NCBI GenBank assembly: GCA_900239685.1
Contig: OENT01000013.1
Span: 62,001-126,000, forward strand
From: Rotaria macrura
Lineage: Eukaryota > Rotifera > Eurotatoria > Philodinida > Philodinidae
Reading direction: 5' to 3'
Length of the DNA stretch: 64,000 nt
In this document: one piece after another, positions 59,901 through 64,000 of the stretch
How positions within the stretch are numbered: position 1 is the first letter of the stretch
Layout: each line of letters starts with the position of its first letter
The notes under the pieces: model-generated
What the model saw: only the letters and a program-made list of their open reading frames with translations
What the model was told of the DNA's origin: nothing
Databases searched by the model: none
Program-made: the position numbers and the translations under genes

Positions 59901-60561
59901 AAAAATAAATTTTATTAGTCTCAAGAAAATTTTTTTGCTATTCTCAGACAAAAAATTTCTAGCCTATATTCAAAATAGGAATAAAATCCTTTCTCCTAGC
60001 TTATCAAAAACTTCTGTCTAGCATAGTAAATATTAGCAAGCATCTTATGTGAAACCGTTTTGGTCAATCTCTGTCATATTTCACTATTAAATATATTTAC
60101 TTTTTTTTAGTATACAATAGATATACATTTTGCAATTCAATGTTTTCGTTTGGCACTCGTTTATAATAATGATCATGCTGAGGCTTATAATAATTTAGGT
60201 TTGGTCGAATTACAAAGAGAAAACAATGACATAGTAAGACAGTTTTAATTTTAACAAGAGAACTCAGAGCGATAGTTTATCTGTTGATATTTATTAAGGG
60301 TCGGGGTTATTTGCAAACGGCTCAAAATCTAGCACCCCACATGTTCGAACCATACTACAATTTTGCTAAATCAACATATCAAGTAAATAATATATTCATT
60401 TTTAAAAGAAAGTAGTAAATATGCATTTTAATGTTTTATTTCAGCAAGGTGATTTACAAAGTAGTTTTCGTGCAATAAAAAGCTCACTTGATATATACAA
60501 AAATCATTCAGATTCAAAACAAATTTTCGATGAACTTAAAAGAATGTTTTCAGAACTTTGA
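56927..60561 (+). CDS. TTC8: BBS8 / TTC8, BBSome TPR subunit
   Basis: A subunit of the BBSome, which moves membrane proteins in cilia. Nine exons join in frame to 504 residues (human about 515-541): 56927-57028, 57139-57492, 57975-58109, 58176-58261, 58316-58514, 58579-58893, 60111-60233, 60299-60382 and 60445-60561. The start MDPLFQAMSLFHRRQFEPC matches the BBS8 N-terminus. The family signature follows: GRPITGMLRLSTQS, then ATGRLVRLGT joined to ASMLSTPDGPFI. TPR repeats run through exons 4-9, with NIEAIACIAANHFYNDQPEI, FYRRLLQIGV, QCFRLALVYNNDHAEAYNNL and LAPHMFEPYYNFA. All blocks I recall from the family are there in order. Exon 5 uses the acceptor at 58315, since the next AG would give a stop. 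Intron 6 is long (1217 bp) and intron 2 (482 bp) holds a nested antisense gene candidate. An in-frame ATG at 56798 would add 43 residues. Confidence 0.95.
57586..57903 (-). CDS. Small Cys-rich protein nested antisense in BBS8 intron 2
   Basis: I do not recognise the family. On the strand opposite to BBS8, entirely inside its second intron, an open frame starting MSDSKHISTS runs 105 residues to a TAA. The frame extends upstream to 58005 without a stop, but a strong acceptor (TTTCTTTTCAG, exon from 57932) lies just before the chosen ATG. This suggests a spliced transcript whose first exon would lie across BBS8 exons. The N-terminal third is polar. The C-terminal part has eight Cys in two clusters, DCKCCCDASKEISKC and NCRCLCG, that could bind metal. 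No signal peptide or membrane segment is visible. No polyadenylation signal was found close by. The Cys pattern and length argue for coding, but chance cannot be excluded. Confidence 0.45.
   Translation of the reverse strand: MSDSKHISTSQQTSPNDQKREVSKTSNGYLKDHFNVSFVDCKCCCDASKEISKCQKGSLDFMRDIQEYINLPEYRLNCRCLCGDNEQHSTPIKFGLNLTPANDLK
58894..60110 (+). other. Oversized intron 6 of BBS8
   Basis: A 1.2-kb intron with good ends (GTATGT..TTTTTTTTAG) between two TPR-coding exons; the other introns are 54-110 bp apart from intron 2. No element or gene was recognised inside. Confidence 0.75.
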
Positions 60562-60639
60562 AAATTCTTTTTTGGCAATATATTATCTTTGGGTAACAAT
60601 ATATGTAACCTGTGTTATGTAGATATTCACATACAAACA

Positions 60640-60645
60640 AATAAA
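60640..60645 (+). terminator. Polyadenylation signal of BBS8
   Basis: AATAAA 79 bp after the stop codon. Confidence 0.7.
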
Positions 60646-60839
60646 AAAACAAAAACTATCTAATGTTTTCAATGACGTTTATAAAAAGCGTAATTGAACG
60701 TATAAAATGTATTTCTTTTTTCTTGAAGATCAAAAATCATAATTTTCCGTATGGTTGAACGTATTGATGATTATAAGAAAATGATCCAACAATGTGAGAT
60801 TAGTTTCATAAATCGATGATCACCTGACCATACATTTTC

Positions 60840-61080
60840 TTCGAGGAAACAGACATTCTCTACATTTGTCTCTTCTTTTGATATTAGAACACTCGATCTT
60901 TAGTGGGCTCTTTTCCGTGTTGAGTTTCACACCATTTGATAGTATTTACTTGAGAATTTTCTTCGTTGGCTTCTAGTTCACGTTGTAAATGATCATCATA
61001 ACATCAACAATATAGCAATCGTCGATGATGAAAAAAGTTGATAAATTCCAATCGTTTCTAAACGGAACATCAATCCAGGA
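60840..61080 (-). pseudogene. Possible reverse transcriptase remnant
   Basis: On the minus strand one frame reads TFFIIDDCYIVDV and, after 32 residues with two stops, SNGVKLNTEKS. A DD pair followed by a G(V/L)KLN.EK block at this distance is typical of retroelement reverse transcriptases (Ty3/gypsy and others). No flanking domain, repeat end or duplication was found. The call is weak. Confidence 0.22.
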
Positions 61081-61306
61081 ATCAATAGGACAGCTGTTCC
61101 GTGATACCATTGGATATTAGATGATTTCTATTATTTCAATAAGTTTTTATCCTTTGTTTTTTGATCGATTACAGAACACTTTACTATCTTACAAAAACTA
61201 TTCATTTCTGTTCTTGTGCACATTTTTACATGTTAATTAACTGGCATCGAGTATAGTAACGAAAGATAGTTATCTTTCCACTTGAGTAAGTAATGTTATG
61301 CATATA

Positions 61307-61369
61307 TTGGAGGGAAAATAAAAATCTAGGGGAGTTTTATATTCCCCTAGATTTTAATTTTCCCTCCAA
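61307..61369. repeat. Near-perfect palindromic insertion (63 bp)
   Basis: Arms of 27 bp, starting TTGGAGGGAAAAT and ending ATTTTCCCTCCAA, form an inverted pair with one mismatch around a 9-bp loop (GTTTTATAT). It sits between BBS8 and the SLC45 gene. Its size and shape fit a miniature palindromic element or a hairpin-forming site. Confidence 0.85.
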
Positions 61370-61707
61370 AACATACGATCAGATACGGTATATGTAATAT
61401 ACATAACAAAGAAAATAAACGTTTAAGAATTTTCATCAGATTTTGTATTCGCATGCATATCGAATATTATATTTGATTCTTCGACATGTTCTTCTTCTTG
61501 TTATATAAGTATGCACTGATGAAACTCTTCGAATCTCACACAATAAATTTCATATATAATTAACATGAATCAAAATTACGACTGTTGCTATTTTTTTTTC
61601 TTCTATTTTTTTCTCAACGATATGCATATGATATGATATGAAAATTAGGTAGTTTGATTTTTTCTATACTGTTTTCTACATAAAAGTATCACATATCACA
61701 AAAATCG

Positions 61708-61713
61708 TTTATT
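61708..61713 (-). terminator. Polyadenylation signal overlapping the SLC45 stop
   Basis: On the minus strand AATAAA overlaps the TAA stop codon at 61712-61714 (GAAAAATAATAAACG), which implies a very short 3'UTR. Confidence 0.5.
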
Positions 61714-63445
61714 ATTTTTCGGTTCTCATCAACTCTTGCAGTTGATGTCGATTTATCACAATTCGATTTATAAACCAAAGTGACAAAAGAGCAAGAATAA
61801 AACTTGTTACAATATATGAAAGTGTTGATTTAAATATTAACATAATATAACCCATAATAACAGATGAAATAATTTGTGATGCAAAATATGTACTATCGAG
61901 TATACCTAAAATTGTGCCAATACCACGAGTTTGTATAATTGGATTATCTGCAAAATAAATCTGCAAAATAAGACAAAACAAAGAATAACATATAGATCAA
62001 TATAAACACTTGGAAGAATGATTTTAAATCATACTTCTCGATTAGCATGATATGTCATGACAAGAGTGTAAGGTATAGATGTTAGTGATGCCATACCAAG
62101 ACCCGATAATGATGCCATTATATTAACAATAACAATATTTCTTGAAATATACATAACAAGCATAGATAAAGCAAATATAAGCATACCAAATGAGAATGTT
62201 AAATGAATACCAAAATGATTAATTAATGGTTTAAGTAATGGAGCATAGATAGCACCAACAATACAGTGAAATAATAAACCGTATGAAGCAGCGCGTACAC
62301 CTTGGTCATATTTAATACGTTCAATAGATAATTCATCAGCACTTGGATCACCCAAATAAACTGTTTGACCAACAAAATCAGTAAAAAATAAATTAAATGT
62401 CATTATAGCTGACCTAAATATTTCATTATATTTAAGGGACTTCTATTTCAAAAAACAAAAAATAGTAATAACTAATAAGTGTGTACAAACCATGAACAAC
62501 ATTCAGCGAGTGTTAAGCGACGTAAAACAAATGGCATAGTCATAATAGTTTTAACAGAATTGGATACTGCATTAAAAAAATATTTGAAAATTTTTAAAGG
62601 AAATAAGCTATCTAATATGTTTGCATCGTTTAAAGACGCTTGTTCATCAAGACTATCATAAATTTTTTCATTAGCAGAGATTAAAGTACAACAAAGTGTT
62701 ATCGTAAAAAATAATAATATAACAATAAATGTCAATTTTTCTTGTCCGTGTAAATAGTTACTAAGAAATGATTCGGTCCAATCAGTTGCTGTTATCAAGT
62801 AACCTAAACATCCACCTGAGCAAAAAAAAACTTTTGTTTAAATTGACAAAATTTTACGGCATCTGTTTTTTATTCTTTTACCGAAAGATGTCATGAACGA
62901 GTAAACAAAAAAACATGAATTTTCCTGTGGAGTTCCTTTGCATACATCATAAATTAATGATTCACATGGATTAAAACAGGCTTGAGCAGAAAAATCAAAT
63001 AGAACACAGGTAAGAACTAATAAGCAAAGACCAATTTTCGGTGAATGAAGAAGTGTTCCTAAAAGTAATAATATTTCAAAAAAAACAGAATTTCTATTCT
63101 AACTTTCGTCTGTTTTTTACCAATAGCTTCACTTTGTGGAATTAGTATGAGACAAAGTATAATCGTCAGACAGAAGCCAACTATAAATGGGCGCCTTTTA
63201 CCATAACGAGAACGGCAACGATCACTGGCATGACCAACAACAGGACAGAGAAGAAATCCCAATAATGGACCACATCCCATTAACCATGTCATTAAAGATT
63301 CTGAGATTCCTGCTTTGAGTAGTATGGGCGGAATATAAGTAAATGCAGATGCAGTACAAAATTCTAATCCACATACAAGCGATGTAATAACGAACAAATG
63401 AAATAAATCATTGTTATAAAATGCATTTAAAGTTTTCATGTTCAT
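61712..63445 (-). CDS. SLC45-family transporter (SLC45A3-like MFS)
   Basis: A proton-coupled sugar transporter family member in a plasma or organelle membrane. Five exons on the minus strand join in frame to 484 residues: 63445-63121, 63058-62882, 62815-62491, 62413-62035 and 61960-61712, with introns of 62-77 bp. Helix 1 carries GLEFCTASAFTYIPPILL, then GISESLMTWLMGCGPLLGFL and the family signature HASDRCRSRYGKRRPFI. After the central loop come LTLAECCSW joined to SAIMTFNLFFTDFVGQ, typical of SLC45A3, then GTILGILDSTYFASQ. The last helix ends FINRIVINRHQL. It is shorter than vertebrate members in the central and 4-5 loops. Exon 1 could seem longer by reading through its donor, but the frame fits only if the donor is at 63120 (ATTG|GTAAAA). 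The start is the first ATG before the first helix. Confidence 0.92.
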
Positions 63446-64000
63446 GATAAACTCATGAAATTCATGAGGTAATCCTTATTTGTCGTTAATCACAAGGTCG
63501 TATCTGCGAAAGAAAATGAACATGTTTTTTTTCTAATACACATGTGCGCTTAAATTCGACGTTTTTTTTTTCTCTATTCTTTTGTAAATATATGATTATA
63601 CGTATAATGCGGTCGCTGAAAAAAGGAACAATCACGCGTCGAGATACGAAAAGAAAAAAAGAGAACGGCAATCAGGTCATAACTCAGTGAGCAGCGGGAA
63701 AACGAGGATAAAAATGCGTTACCAATGAAAAAAGAACACCGCTAATGCGTACTGTTTATACTCTGCGCATTTTTCTTTTCTTCTGTTCTTATGAATAGAA
63801 CATCAGTATATCTGCAATTGGTTCGATGGGAACTAATAAACGCGGCTGTCGATTCCACTATGTATTCGTACAGATTCTTGTATTATACTTCTATTGACTT
63901 TTTCATGCTTGCTTTAGTATGTAATCGTTTGAATCTGTGTACATTCGTATAAGAATGCTCTGGACTGTATTCATATAATAATAGAAATTTGAAAATTTTC
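63446..64000. other. Upstream region of the SLC45 gene
   Basis: A presumed promoter and 5' leader for the minus-strand transporter. No second gene was recognised before the window end. Confidence 0.4.

Noticed and set aside
61030-64000. CRISPR arrays, operons or bacterial-type genes anywhere in the window
   Set aside because: No regularly spaced direct repeats. All recognised genes are intron-containing or eukaryotic in type, so no bacterial contamination or prokaryotic system is supported.

Overview
The window looks like AT-rich animal nuclear DNA. Coding regions are split by many short introns (mostly 44-80 bp, GT..AG). The genes are typical of metazoans: a BBSome subunit, a p24 cargo receptor, an eukaryotic type II glutamine synthetase, an eukaryotic glycyl-tRNA synthetase, and SLC45 and MFSD8-like transporters. 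Low GC, tiny introns, head-to-head genes and scattered DNA-transposon and LINE debris fit a bdelloid rotifer (Rotaria/Adineta-like) or a similar compact-intron invertebrate. This is an inference, because no single marker here proves the taxon.

Layout. 1-6.5 kb is gene-poor. It holds a decayed mariner-type transposase trace (about 590-960), an 870-bp TA-flanked inverted-repeat element (1431-2300) and a broken glutamine synthetase copy (3056-3925). The intact 5-exon glutamine synthetase lies at 6570-7941. 8-16.4 kb has no recognisable gene, with a purine-rich tract at its end. An ABHD13-like hydrolase lies at 16430-17968. Glycyl-tRNA synthetase spans 20080-25679 in 11 exons, two of its introns being very large. 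25.7-28.7 kb is repeat-rich: a degenerate block with three copies of a GTCACAG(C/T)GTTACG motif, then a 369-bp TA-flanked MITE. Three lineage-restricted low-complexity genes follow: 28723-29810, 31038-32406, and an Arg-Ser-rich one on the minus strand, 34066-34680. A 5'-truncated LINE with a 13-bp target duplication occupies 36951-38185. 38.2-44.9 kb is a gene desert with one orphan X-box-like site.

The right part is denser. A CCCH/NYN-nuclease/C2H2 protein lies at 44974-46440. An MFSD8-like transporter is on the minus strand (51063-54088). A TMED3/7-like p24 protein (55752-56605, minus) is head-to-head with BBS8/TTC8 (56927-60561, plus). A small Cys-rich gene is probably nested antisense inside a BBS8 intron (57586-57903). 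An SLC45-family transporter (61712-63445, minus) closes the window.

The genes do not form one pathway. They are ordinary cell functions (nitrogen metabolism, translation, secretion, cilia, transport). The most unusual candidates are the NYN ribonuclease fused to CCCH and dsRNA-type zinc fingers, the nested antisense Cys-rich gene, the start codon split by an intron in the RS-rich gene, and the near-identical patch on an otherwise eroded glutamine synthetase pseudogene. All exon boundaries were worked out by hand from splice consensus, frame and recalled family sequence; no database or transcript data were used.
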